Shown here in pieces: positions 26,458-35,682 of a stretch of DNA of 64,000 bases (position 1 is its first letter; every line of letters starts with the position of its first letter). The notes below the pieces were generated by a model. That model saw only the letters and a list, made by a program, of their open reading frames with translations. It ran no database searches and was not told the origin of the DNA. Location: NCBI GenBank assembly GCA_023412005.1, contig JAEYOE010000003.1, forward strand, positions 62,001-126,000, given 5' to 3'. The translations under genes and the position numbers were made by a program. The DNA comes from Bacillota bacterium. Its GTDB lineage: Bacteria; Bacillota; Clostridia; Christensenellales; SZUA-584.

Positions 26458-26617
26458 GTATTCTCCCCCTCGGATTTTGGGCAGGTGCTTCTCATTGACG
26501 ATATAAACGCCTGCGATAAAATAAAGACGCCAACAAGACTTGTGTGAACCAAGTCGTACGAAATGTTCGTTCATACTTAATGCAAGAAAACGAAAACTAA
26601 CCATTTCCCACGTTAGC
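26458..26617 (-). promoter_or_regulatory. Long 5' leader of the glutamate synthase operon
   Basis: About 160 bases separate the predicted transcription start from the first ATG. On the minus strand the leader can form CTAAC/GTTAG and GACTTG/CAAGTC hairpins. It may be regulatory. I could not match it to a glutamine (glnA) riboswitch or any other known class, and there is no clear terminator in it. Confidence 0.35.
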
Positions 26618-26623
26618 TGTATC

Positions 26624-26652
26624 ATTATACTAAATGTGTTATAAAAAATCAA
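26624..26652 (-). promoter_or_regulatory. Promoter of the glutamate synthase operon
   Basis: On the minus strand TTGATT, a 17-base spacer and TATAAT are present; plus-strand positions are 26647-26652 for the -35 and 26624-26629 for the -10. Confidence 0.75.
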
Positions 26653-26685
26653 TAGCAAAAGGATAGCATTTTTGCAACATTTCAA

Positions 26686-27185
26686 ACTCGCAATTGCAAA
26701 TACGCATGCGATATACGGCGATTTGTGTAATTTGTATCAATGTTGTGCATGTGACGTCCAGCATTCTTGCATTTATTTTCATAACCAAATGTATATAGCA
26801 CTATCATGGCAAAAAATGCATTCATAACAAAGGCTCAAGCTGAACAAAATAATGCTGTAAAACGAAATGAGAACCGTTTGCAGCCGGAGTTTAATGCGTG
26901 TTCGGCGAAACTTTGGAAAAATGCCGATGAAGCGAGCCTGCGGCTTGCTGGGGGTATGTGGAAACACAAAGATAAGCGCTTCACTGCGCGAGGGCGAAAA
27001 ATGCGCTTTTTGGCGGCGGAACCGGTTGTCCGCTTGTATGCCAGAATCCGAACGCGGGACTTCCGCAACAGCCCTTACAAAATGAACACACAATAAGCAG
27101 CGGTCATCAAAAGTTTTACTTACAAAAAGCAGCGGCGCGGTACATAAATACCGCGCTGTTGTTGTCTAAAGGGGGTCCAAATAAA
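26686..27185. other. Intergenic region with no supported gene
   Basis: Two overlapping antisense frames of about 100 codons (26779-27093 minus, 26806-27096 plus) occur here. Neither has a good ribosome site or a recognisable family, so neither is annotated. A hairpin GCGCGGTA-CATAAA-TACCGCGC lies at about 27136-27157. Nothing else stands out. Confidence 0.5.
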
Positions 27186-27243
27186 AAAACTCCTTTGATA
27201 TACGAAAACGGTCTAGCAGCCGCTGAAGTAAAATCAAAAGGAG
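27186..27243 (-). terminator. Terminator of the ktrBA operon
   Basis: On the minus strand CTCCTTTTGAT and ATCAAAGGAG form the ends of a long hairpin followed by a seven-base T run. Confidence 0.7.
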
Positions 27244-27335
27244 GTCATCAAAACGGATGACATAAAAAGCCTGGCACATACAAAATGGAACTGCAAATAT
27301 CAAAGTACAGAAGAAAGATAACATTCGGGAAACTG

Positions 27336-28001
27336 TTATTGGCTGATGATGAGCTCCAGCTTGGAAGCACTTTCTTTATTTCCTGCAATAATCAGCATAT
27401 CGCCCTTTTCCAGAATATCCGCGCTGTTTGGCGATGTGTTGATCTGCTTATTCGGCTTTTTAATGGCGATAACGTTCACATTGTATTTTTGCCGGAAGTT
27501 CAGGTCTCCCAGCCCCTTGCCAACCCATGCGTCAATCACGTCGATATCCATGATACGAAGATCATCCGCCATCTCCACATAATCAAGCACCCGTGAATCC
27601 GCGAGCTTATGTGCCACGCGCATGCCCATATCGCGCTCCGGGAAGACGACTTTGTCAGCCCCCGTTTTGCGCAGCACCTTGGCATGAAGCTCGTTTTGCG
27701 CCTTGGACAGCACGAAGTTAACGCCCATTTCCTTGCACATCATTGTGATGAGAATACTGGCCTGGAGGTTGTCTCCCATGGTTACCACGGCCACATCAAA
27801 ATTTTTGATGCCAAGCGTCGCCAGCGTCTTCTCATCGGTCGCGTCTGCCTGTATGGCATGCGTCACAAATGGAGCTACTTCATTGACAAGTTCGGCGCTG
27901 CTGTCAACCGCAAGCACCTCTTTCCCGAGATTCGTTAAGCATTTGGCCACCGCCTGACCAAAGCGGCCCATGCCAATCACAACAAACTGTTTCTTAGCCA
28001 T
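27336..28001 (-). CDS. ktrA: Potassium uptake regulatory subunit KtrA/TrkA
   Basis: A cytoplasmic 221-residue RCK protein that gates the membrane K+ channel subunit in response to nucleotides. The Rossmann RCK_N domain opens VVIGMGRFGQAVAKCL with the acidic residue of AVDSS ending the second strand. A TrkA-C domain follows from about residue 135 (VGKGLGDLNFRQKYNVNV, LEKGDMLIIAG). It starts one base after the ktrB stop, so the two subunits are co-translated. A terminator lies downstream. Confidence 0.93.
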   Translation of the reverse strand: MAKKQFVVIGMGRFGQAVAKCLTNLGKEVLAVDSSAELVNEVAPFVTHAIQADATDEKTLATLGIKNFDVAVVTMGDNLQASILITMMCKEMGVNFVLSKAQNELHAKVLRKTGADKVVFPERDMGMRVAHKLADSRVLDYVEMADDLRIMDIDVIDAWVGKGLGDLNFRQKYNVNVIAIKKPNKQINTSPNSADILEKGDMLIIAGNKESASKLELIISQ

Positions 28002-28002
28002 A

Positions 28003-29382
28003 TTATCCTACCATAAACCTTTCTTCCGGATACCGAATATTGGCATCGTCTTTGCGCGAACGCATCGCAAGCGCCACAACCAGCGTGAGCAATCCCACAC
28101 GCCCCACATACATCATAAAAATCAATATCAAACGGCTTGCCGTGCTCAGCAGCGGCGTGATGCCGGTGGTAAGCCCGACTGTACCGAAAGCGGATGCCAC
28201 TTCAAACACGATGTTCTCAGATGTAAACAACCCGCCGCGCTGCCCTTCTATGCCCATCATGGCCAGAGAAGCCGCCCCCACCAGCAACACGGCCATCAGC
28301 ATAATCGTCAGCGCACGCCTGACGGTTTCCGTGGCAATCCGTCTGTCCTTCATTGTTACGTCGCGCTTGCCCAGCATGCTTGCCCATAAAAACATCAGTA
28401 CAATTGCAAATGTCGTCGTTTTGATACCACCGCCCGTGCCGGCTGGCGATGCACCAATCAGCATCAGCAGAATAACGATAAATTTTGTTGCAGGCAGCAG
28501 CGCACCCTGATCAAAAGTCGCGTATCCTGCCGTACGTGGTGTGACCGACTGGAAAAACGAGTTGAGCATCTTGTCCCCAAAGCCCATATTGCCAATAGTT
28601 TTCGGATTGTTTTGTTCAAACAAAAACACGCCTGCCATACCAACCACTATCAGAACGCCCGTTGCGACGAGCACGAGCTGCGCATGACGGGAAATGCTTT
28701 GTCTGGTTTTGATACGCGTCGGGTTGAAAAGCTGGCTGATCACCATGAAGCCAATACCGCCAACGATGATCAGCAGCGATATGGTTAAAATCACGAGAGG
28801 ATCGTTTGCAAACATAGCCAGGCTGGCATACGGGGCTGATGCGGGGCCAAGAAGATCAAAACCCGCATTGCAAAAAGCGGAAATGGCATGAAAGAGGCTG
28901 AAATAGATGCCTTTATCCACGCCGAATACGGGAATAAAGCGAATAGCCAGCAGTGCTGCGCCCAACAGCTCGGTCACCAATGTCACCTTTAATACTTTGA
29001 GTATCACTTTAACCAGACCCGACAAGTCGAACTCATTGAACGATTCTTTAATCACCATGCGTTCGCTTAAGGTGAATCGTTTCCCCACAAGTAAAAAGAC
29101 CAGTGACATCATGGTCATGACGCCAAGGCCCCCTATCTGAATCAAAAGAATTACGACGATTTGGCCGAACAAGGAGTAGACAGTTCCGGTATCCAAAACA
29201 ACAAGACCTGTTACACACACCGCCGAAGTGGATGTGAAAAGTGCGTCAATATACGGAACAGCATGGCCTGAACGCGTGGCGATGGGCAACGCCAGCAAAA
29301 CCGAACCCAACAATATGATAATGAGAAAACCAATGATAATAATTTGGGCAGGCTGCAGCTTGACAGCGCGAAATAATTTCAT
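28003..29382 (-). CDS. ktrB: Potassium uptake channel subunit KtrB/TrkH family
   Basis: A 459-residue membrane protein of the Trk/Ktr/HKT superfamily, four pseudo-repeats of membrane-pore-membrane. The filter loops are readable: STSAVCVTGLVVLDTG (about 50), ISAFCNAGFDLLGP (about 166), SPAGTGGGIKTTTFA (about 310) and GTVGLTTGITPLLS (about 396). The conserved filter glycines are present in all four. It forms an operon with ktrA. The length and lack of extra N-terminal helices favour KtrB over E. coli-type TrkH. Confidence 0.93.
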   Translation of the reverse strand: MKLFRAVKLQPAQIIIIGFLIIILLGSVLLALPIATRSGHAVPYIDALFTSTSAVCVTGLVVLDTGTVYSLFGQIVVILLIQIGGLGVMTMMSLVFLLVGKRFTLSERMVIKESFNEFDLSGLVKVILKVLKVTLVTELLGAALLAIRFIPVFGVDKGIYFSLFHAISAFCNAGFDLLGPASAPYASLAMFANDPLVILTISLLIIVGGIGFMVISQLFNPTRIKTRQSISRHAQLVLVATGVLIVVGMAGVFLFEQNNPKTIGNMGFGDKMLNSFFQSVTPRTAGYATFDQGALLPATKFIVILLMLIGASPAGTGGGIKTTTFAIVLMFLWASMLGKRDVTMKDRRIATETVRRALTIMLMAVLLVGAASLAMMGIEGQRGGLFTSENIVFEVASAFGTVGLTTGITPLLSTASRLILIFMMYVGRVGLLTLVVALAMRSRKDDANIRYPEERFMVG

Positions 29383-29476
29383 AAATCCACCAATCAGCCA
29401 ACGTTATCCGCCCATTATAGCATACACAATTGATGTGTCAAATATTATAAGCCCGTGTGCGAATGATATCAGCCGA

Positions 29477-30265
29477 CTATAGCTGCAAGAAAATGGGCTG
29501 GCGTTTTTCAAACGTGCATACATGCCGAAAACCGATGGATTTGAGCATTTCCAGCGTATCGGGAACCGCATGCCCGACGACCGATTCGTAATGCGCATCC
29601 GAGCCCACCGTAACGATTTCACCACCCAGCTCAAAGTAGCGTTTAACAATCGCCGTCTCCGGCATTGTGGAAGGTGTCATGTATAGCCCGTTCGTGTTGA
29701 TTTCGATGCCCTTACCCTTATCGATCAGCGTTTTAAGCAAAGCGTCAATCGCATCGGTGTAATCGGCGTAACGCAGCAGCTTATCGTCGAATGGACAGAA
29801 CTTTGACACGTAACCGATATGCCCCATCACGTCGTAATCATCGATCCGCGCGGCAGACTCGAATGATGCGCGCAGGTATTCATTGAATATCTCAGACTGA
29901 CTGTGCCGCTTCCATATCTGTTCGTAATACGGATCGAGCCCGAACACAACGTGCTGAGACCCGATCACGAAATCAATCGGCCTGTTTTCCAGCATCGCCT
30001 TCATCTGCGGCGCGGTTTGCGTGTCAAGCCCAGCCTCTATGCCCATTCTGATCTTTAGCTCCGGGTACGCGGCGCGAACCTCTTGAATGACGGCAGAATA
30101 CGCGTCAAAATCCACGACGAAATCAGGCCCCTCCGCCAAATTGAGGTCAATATGCTCTGTGAAGCAAATCTCCTGCAAACCGGCTTCTTTCGCAGCCTGT
30201 GCCATTTTCATCATGGGCACCTTGCAGTCTGCCGACAGGCTGGAATGAATGTGATAATCAACCAT
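29477..30265 (-). CDS. PHP-type histidinol-phosphatase
   Basis: A 262-residue PHP-domain phosphoesterase of the HisJ/HisK type, which hydrolyses histidinol phosphate in histidine synthesis. Metal-binding marks are DYHIHSSLSADC at the N-terminus, CFTEHIDL near residue 34, GIEAGLD near 75, GSQHVVFG near 102 and GSDAHYESVVGHAV near 221. AAAGGGATAA precedes the ATG. It follows the P-type ATPase by three bases, so the two share a transcript. No other histidine genes are nearby, so another phosphate ester substrate is possible. Confidence 0.88.
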   Translation of the reverse strand: MVDYHIHSSLSADCKVPMMKMAQAAKEAGLQEICFTEHIDLNLAEGPDFVVDFDAYSAVIQEVRAAYPELKIRMGIEAGLDTQTAPQMKAMLENRPIDFVIGSQHVVFGLDPYYEQIWKRHSQSEIFNEYLRASFESAARIDDYDVMGHIGYVSKFCPFDDKLLRYADYTDAIDALLKTLIDKGKGIEINTNGLYMTPSTMPETAIVKRYFELGGEIVTVGSDAHYESVVGHAVPDTLEMLKSIGFRHVCTFEKRQPIFLQL

Positions 30266-30268
30266 ACG

Positions 30269-32878
30269 TTATCCCTTTTTTATAAGCTTTCTGATGCCTT
30301 TGACGATTTCACTAACGGGGATAATCGCAAAGGCCAGCAGCGCCGTATATAGCCATTGCTCGCCCGAAAGTGCCGATACACCGAAGAATTCATTCAGCGG
30401 CTTCACCCAAACAACCGCTGTTTGCAGCAGTGCCGATACGATAAACGACAAATGCATCCACTTGTTTGTGAAGAACCGATGAACAACGCTTTGTGTGGCC
30501 GAGCGAATGTTGAACACATGGAAAAGCTGCACCAGCCCCAGCGTTACGAACGCCATTGTTTCACCCACCAACGGATCACCGTATACCAAATCTCCGATGA
30601 AATAGGCGCCCAGTGTTAAAATGCTCATCACAACGCCGTAGAACACGAGATTGACCGCCATGCCTTCGGCGAAAAAGCTTTGCTTCGCGTCGCGCGGCTT
30701 GCGGTGCATGATGTTCGCGGGTGCGCCCTCCATGCCGATAGCCAGCGCCGGGAACGTGTCCGTCACGAGGTTGACCCACAATATCTGCACCGGAGACAGT
30801 ACCGTGATGCCGATCATCGTGCCGACAAACAGCGTGATAACCTCCGACAGGTTGGCCGACAGCAGGAACTGAACAGCCTTCTTGATGTTGCGGTAAATAC
30901 GCCTGCCTTCTTTAACGGCCTTGACGATCGTCGCGAAATTGTCATCGGTAAGCACCATGTCCGATGCGTTTTTAGATACCTCGGTGCCCGTGATGCCCAT
31001 GCCGACACCGATATCAGCGGTTTTAAGTGCAGGCGCGTCGTTCACGCCGTCGCCCGTCATCGCGACAACGTTGCTTCTTGATTGAAATGCTTTCACAATG
31101 CGCACCTTGTGCTCGGGCGCAACGCGCGCGTAAACGCGAATGTTGTCAATCTCTTTCAGAAGCGCGGCATCGTCCATTGTATCGAGTTCACGGCCCGTGA
31201 CGGCTTTGTTGTTCTCGGCCAATATGCCGAGGCGCTGTGCAATGGCCACCGCGGTTATTTTATGGTCACCCGTAATCATAACCGGCTTGATGCCTGCCTG
31301 CCTGCAAACCGAAACGGCGGCAGCGGCTTCCTCACGAGGCGGATCGATCATGCCCGCAAGGCCGATGAACACCAGGCCGCTTTCCAGCCCTTCGGATTCC
31401 GACGGCACCAAATGAAGCGGTTTGTACGCCGCGCCGAGCACGCGCAGTGCATCCTGCGCGAACCGCTCATTGACGGCATAGACTTTCTTGCTCAATTCTT
31501 CCGTCATCGGCACAGCCTCGCCGTTTTTCGAGATGTGCGTGCAGCGTGCAAGCAGCTCGTCGGGCGCGCCTTTAACAAACAACACAGGGCTTTCCGAGCC
31601 GTTCACCGTGCTCATGAGCTTGCGTTCCGAATCAAACGGGATTTCATATGTGCGCGGCATTGATTGCATGAGCCCGGCGGGCTTCAGCCGTGCGGCGGAA
31701 AACGCATACAGCGCCGTCTCAGTGGGGTCACCGAGCAGCTTGCCGTCCGCTTCCTTGGTATCGTTGCAGAGCAGAAAAGCCTTGTCGAGCAAATCCAGCT
31801 CCGCCGCGCTGTTTACCGAAGCGGCGGCGTGCTCTTCATCGTTGTAATAAACCTTTTGCACCGTCATCTTGTTCTGTGTCAGTGTGCCGGTTTTGTCCGA
31901 ACAGATCACACTTGTGCTCCCAAGTGTCTCCACGGCGGGCAGCTTGCGCACAATCGCGCCGTTGCGCGACATCTTTTGCACGCCCATTGTGAGCTGCAGC
32001 GTTACCACGGTGGCCAGCCCCTCCGGAATGGCCGCCACGGCCAGGCTCACCGCTACGAGGAACATATCAAACGCTTGACGCCCCGTCAGCACGCCGATGG
32101 CAAAAACAACGGCCGCCACAGCCAGCACCGCGATAGACAGCACCTTAGAGAGTGAGTTGAGCCGCCGCTGCAGCGGCGTTTCACTTTCCTTAGCGGCACC
32201 CAGCGCGCTGGCGATTTTGCCGATCTCTGTGCCCATGCCCGTTAAGCACACCACGCCTTTGCCGCGCCCGTATGTTACGCTGGTTCCCGAATACGCCATG
32301 TTAATGCGGTCGGCCAGTGCGTCATCATCGTTCAGCTGAGCTTTTGCGTCCTTTTCCACAGGAACGGATTCACCGGTGAGCGGCGCTTCCTCAATTTTCA
32401 GCGACGCGGTTTCAATCAGGCGGATATCGGCGGGCACATGGTCGCCCGCTTCGAGCAGCACGATGTCGCCCTGCACGAGGTCTGCCGCTTTTACAAACTT
32501 AACGGAACCGCCGCGAATCACATTGGCTCCCGGTGCGGCCATCTTTTTCAGCGCATCCAGCGCGGCTTCGGCGCGCGCCTCCTGCACAGTGCCCATCACC
32601 GCGTTCAGCAGGATAACGGCGAATATGATGACGGCATCCGGCACTTCGCCCAAAATGGCGCTGACCACCGCAGCGGCCAGCAGCACAATGATCATCAGGT
32701 TTTTAAACTGGCTTAATATGATACCCGCCAGTGTTTTTTTGCTTGCTTCCTTTAATACATTGGCGCCATGCTCGGCGAGCCTTTGCGCAGCCTCGGCTTC
32801 CGATAGCCCATCCTTTGTTGTGGCATACGCCGCAAATATCTGCTCTTCGCCCAGCACATGGGGCCGTTCTTTTTTCAT
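30269..32878 (-). CDS. Calcium-type P2A cation-transporting ATPase
   Basis: An 869-residue P-type ATPase that probably exports Ca2+ (PacL/SERCA-like). Landmarks in order are the TGES actuator loop (PLTGESVPVEKDA, about 175), PEGLATVVTL in helix M4, the phosphorylation motif SDKTGTLTQNKMTV (about 328), the KGAPDELLAR nucleotide-domain segment, TGDGVNDAPALKTADIGVG (about 615) and the M6 ion-site motif WVNLVTDTFPALAIGME. The frame continues 42 codons upstream, but GGAGACGAG before ATG 32878 and family alignment support this start. It is read with the downstream PHP gene. Confidence 0.92.
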   Translation of the reverse strand: MKKERPHVLGEEQIFAAYATTKDGLSEAEAAQRLAEHGANVLKEASKKTLAGIILSQFKNLMIIVLLAAAVVSAILGEVPDAVIIFAVILLNAVMGTVQEARAEAALDALKKMAAPGANVIRGGSVKFVKAADLVQGDIVLLEAGDHVPADIRLIETASLKIEEAPLTGESVPVEKDAKAQLNDDDALADRINMAYSGTSVTYGRGKGVVCLTGMGTEIGKIASALGAAKESETPLQRRLNSLSKVLSIAVLAVAAVVFAIGVLTGRQAFDMFLVAVSLAVAAIPEGLATVVTLQLTMGVQKMSRNGAIVRKLPAVETLGSTSVICSDKTGTLTQNKMTVQKVYYNDEEHAAASVNSAAELDLLDKAFLLCNDTKEADGKLLGDPTETALYAFSAARLKPAGLMQSMPRTYEIPFDSERKLMSTVNGSESPVLFVKGAPDELLARCTHISKNGEAVPMTEELSKKVYAVNERFAQDALRVLGAAYKPLHLVPSESEGLESGLVFIGLAGMIDPPREEAAAAVSVCRQAGIKPVMITGDHKITAVAIAQRLGILAENNKAVTGRELDTMDDAALLKEIDNIRVYARVAPEHKVRIVKAFQSRSNVVAMTGDGVNDAPALKTADIGVGMGITGTEVSKNASDMVLTDDNFATIVKAVKEGRRIYRNIKKAVQFLLSANLSEVITLFVGTMIGITVLSPVQILWVNLVTDTFPALAIGMEGAPANIMHRKPRDAKQSFFAEGMAVNLVFYGVVMSILTLGAYFIGDLVYGDPLVGETMAFVTLGLVQLFHVFNIRSATQSVVHRFFTNKWMHLSFIVSALLQTAVVWVKPLNEFFGVSALSGEQWLYTALLAFAIIPVSEIVKGIRKLIKKG

Positions 32879-33284
32879 CTTCTCGTCTCCAGCTTGGTTT
32901 TCTTGGCGCAAGCGCCTTATTTTCATATAATAATGAAAACATTGTAATTGTACCGCTTCTTCTTTGTCAATACGAAAGACGGTTATGCGCTCATATACCA
33001 CCAAACGAACACCAGCAGCGTTTAGCAGGGGTGGTTTTGCAGCGCAATGCAGACTCCTGCTTGTATATTGAGAGGGTTGTTTGCTAAATTGAACCTGAAA
33101 GGAACAGTATAACGCTCATCTTTTTTCGGCTCAGTGTTTGACCTCTTCACGCACCTGTCGTATACTATCAAAGACGAAATATTTACTCGCTGACATAGAC
33201 AGATAAACAATGCGTAGAAGCCGCCCGACATAAACAAAGCCGCTTTTGCGCTTTTCACTCAATAAGCGAAAAAAGGAGCCGGAC

Positions 33285-34706
33285 ATGCAGCTGCAGCTTA
33301 AAAACCATACCGCCGAAACACCGGTGCCCAACCGGTTTATCGACTGCTGCATCAACGCGCCCGATGGGTTTATTAAAGCCTATTTGCTGTTTTTAAAACA
33401 CAGCACCGTATCCGCCTCGGTCGATTTCAGCCGTTTGTGTCAGCAGCTGGGTATGAGCATGGAAGATGTCCTCAGCGCGTTTGAATACTGGCAAAAGCAG
33501 GGTGTTGCGCGCGTTGTCAACGGCAAAGCGATGTGCATCGAATTCGGCGATTTCTCCATGCCCGCCGCCGCTGACGACAACCTTTACACCGAGCGCGCGT
33601 TCAACCAGATGCTGCAAACGCTTTTCGGCGCGCGGCAGCTCTCTCCGCACGACTATTTAAGAATATACGACTACACCGATACCTTTGGCCTTGATAAAAA
33701 GGTGGTTTTGAAGCTGGTGGAATACTGCGTTTTGCTCAAAGGGCGGCGCGTATCCATCGCCTATATCGACAGCGTGGCCAAAACATGGGCCGACGAAAAA
33801 ATTGATACCGAAGAAAAAGCGCAAGGCTATATCGAGTGGCAGCAGATGGAATCGTCCGGCGTGATGGATGTGTTAAAGCAGCTCTCGCTATCCGGTCGCA
33901 GACCCACCAAGGATGAATTCGCGCTGTTTCAAAAATGGACTCAGGAATGGGGCTTTACAACAGATGCGGTGCTGACCGCCTGTGCGCAGACCACCGCCGC
34001 ACGAGAGCCGAGCTTTAAATACCTTGATAAAATTCTCGAACGGCTGAAAAGCCGAGGTCTTACAACGTCGAGAACGATCACAGAGTCTCACACCAAAACC
34101 GAGCAGGAAACGTCCTCACTCAAGGAGATCATGCATCTTCTGGGTGAGCCGTCGCTCAAGCCTTCGTTTGAGCACGAAAGCCTGTATCAAAAGTGGACAA
34201 CCGTTTACGGCTTTGACAAGCCGATGCTTATTCTCGCCGCCAAGCAGGTGGGCGCACGCGGCAAAAGGCCATTTGCGGCGCTGGACGAGCTGCTGACCGA
34301 CTGGTATAACAACCGCGTCGTCACCATCACCCAGGCCAAGGCACATATTGCGGCGCAAAAAGAGCTGGATGCGCGCATCGTCACGGTGTTTGATCAGGCG
34401 GGTATCGCCAAATCGCCGACGGAAGCACACCGCAAAATCTACGCGCGCTGGAACGGCGAATGGGGCATTGCGCACGACGCGATACTGCTGGCTGCCGATG
34501 TCAGCACACTGTCGGACAAGCCTTATTCGTATCTGAACTCGATACTGACCAACTGGCATAACCGGGACGTGAAAACGCTGGCCGACGCGCAGCGAGAAAT
34601 GAAAAAGCACAGCGAAACGTACACAGCCGTGCGCGAATCGTTTGAGCGCCCAGTGGAAAACTACGACCATCTCGCCGTCAATCTTTTTGAGGACGAAGGA
34701 GCATAA
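33285..34706 (+). CDS. DnaD-domain primosome protein with repeated C-terminal domains
   Basis: A 473-residue replication protein. The first ~120 residues fit the winged-helix part of DnaD/DnaB (PNRFIDCCINAPDG, SFEYWQKQGVARVVNG-like region). The C-terminal DnaB_2/DnaD helical module appears three times in tandem: FQKWTQEWGFTTDAVLTAC (about 215-250), YQKWTTVYGFDKPMLILAA (about 300-335) and YARWNGEWGIAHDAILLAA (about 385-420), each with a following Y/L..L..W motif. AAAGGAGCC before ATG 33285 fixes the start. The stop shares one base with the helicase-loader gene, matching the dnaD/B-dnaI arrangement used to load the replicative helicase. Confidence 0.88.
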   Translation: MQLQLKNHTAETPVPNRFIDCCINAPDGFIKAYLLFLKHSTVSASVDFSRLCQQLGMSMEDVLSAFEYWQKQGVARVVNGKAMCIEFGDFSMPAAADDNLYTERAFNQMLQTLFGARQLSPHDYLRIYDYTDTFGLDKKVVLKLVEYCVLLKGRRVSIAYIDSVAKTWADEKIDTEEKAQGYIEWQQMESSGVMDVLKQLSLSGRRPTKDEFALFQKWTQEWGFTTDAVLTACAQTTAAREPSFKYLDKILERLKSRGLTTSRTITESHTKTEQETSSLKEIMHLLGEPSLKPSFEHESLYQKWTTVYGFDKPMLILAAKQVGARGKRPFAALDELLTDWYNNRVVTITQAKAHIAAQKELDARIVTVFDQAGIAKSPTEAHRKIYARWNGEWGIAHDAILLAADVSTLSDKPYSYLNSILTNWHNRDVKTLADAQREMKKHSETYTAVRESFERPVENYDHLAVNLFEDEGA

Positions 34707-35632
34707 TGAGTATTTCCGATGTGCTGGCGGAATACAGCCGTATTCGGCAGCAAAACGAGAATGAAACAAAACGCCGCAGAGACGAGGTGTTCTCTTCAAT
34801 CCCGGCTCTCGCAGCGATAATTCAGCAGCTCGAAGCGCTGCTGATCGCGCGCCCGAGGCTGCGCCTCAAGGGCGAGCCGGATGGCAGCACGCAAATTGCA
34901 GCGCTGCGCGCGCAGTGTACCGCACTGCTGACCGGCGCGGGTTATGCTGCCGATTACCTGTCCCCCGTTTATTCATGCCCGCTGTGCCGCGACACGGGCG
35001 TTTTAGCGGACGCCACGCATTGCGGCTGTTTTACAAAGCGCGTTTTAGAAGACAAGCTGGATGCCGCGCGCTTAACCGACGATGCCGTCAGCTTTGAAAA
35101 GTTTGACCTGAACCGATTCGGCACAGAACCGATTGAAAACGGAAAGTCTCAGCGCGATATGATGCAGCGCATCCGTGAGCTCTGCGAAGCTTACGCAGAC
35201 AGCTTCCCCGCATGTTCCTCGCTGCTGCTGCTTTCGGGCAGCGTGGGGCTTGGCAAAACATATATCTCCAAGTGCATCATGCGCCGCGTGATTGAGCGCG
35301 GCTTCACAGCGGCGAGCTTTACGGCATACCGCCTCTTTTCTTTGTTTCACCAGCACCGGCTCGGCGAGGAAGTGGACCTTGACCCGATACTCGAAGTACC
35401 GCTGCTCATCATCGACGATATCGGCACCGAACCGATGACCAAAAACGTCACCAAGGAATATTTCTTCGATTTGATCAACGAGCGCAGCGCGGCGGGCCGC
35501 AAAACCGTTATTGCCACCAACCTAGGCTTTCACGACCTGGATGAGCGCTACGGCGAACGCATATTTTCGCGTTTGATGGATGCACGTTTTTCTCAAAAGA
35601 TACTGTTTAAGGGCAAAGACATACGGTATTAG
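34706..35632 (+). CDS. DnaI/DnaC-like helicase-loader ATPase
   Basis: A 308-residue AAA+ protein expected to load the replicative helicase together with the DnaD-type protein upstream. An N-terminal coiled region is followed by a zinc-binding cluster CPLCRDTGVL...HCGC near residues 91-110. The ATPase core shows Walker A GSVGLGKTYISK (about 178) and Walker B LLIIDDIGTE (about 232), then the sensor segment VIATNLG and the arginine finger region ERIFSRLMDARF near 290. The gene overlaps the upstream stop by one base. Confidence 0.93.
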   Translation: MSISDVLAEYSRIRQQNENETKRRRDEVFSSIPALAAIIQQLEALLIARPRLRLKGEPDGSTQIAALRAQCTALLTGAGYAADYLSPVYSCPLCRDTGVLADATHCGCFTKRVLEDKLDAARLTDDAVSFEKFDLNRFGTEPIENGKSQRDMMQRIRELCEAYADSFPACSSLLLLSGSVGLGKTYISKCIMRRVIERGFTAASFTAYRLFSLFHQHRLGEEVDLDPILEVPLLIIDDIGTEPMTKNVTKEYFFDLINERSAAGRKTVIATNLGFHDLDERYGERIFSRLMDARFSQKILFKGKDIRY

Positions 35633-35682
35633 GCTCTCAAACAGGGCATAATGATAGGCATAAGAAAGTTCGGAGGAACACC

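Noticed and set aside
26458..26617. Glutamine (glnA-type) riboswitch in the glutamate synthase leader
   Set aside because: The expected CGGAAGUAGG-like core could not be found.
26779..27096. Two overlapping antisense frames of about 100 codons
   Set aside because: They exclude each other, lack ribosome sites and match no family; one is probably chance and neither is convincing.
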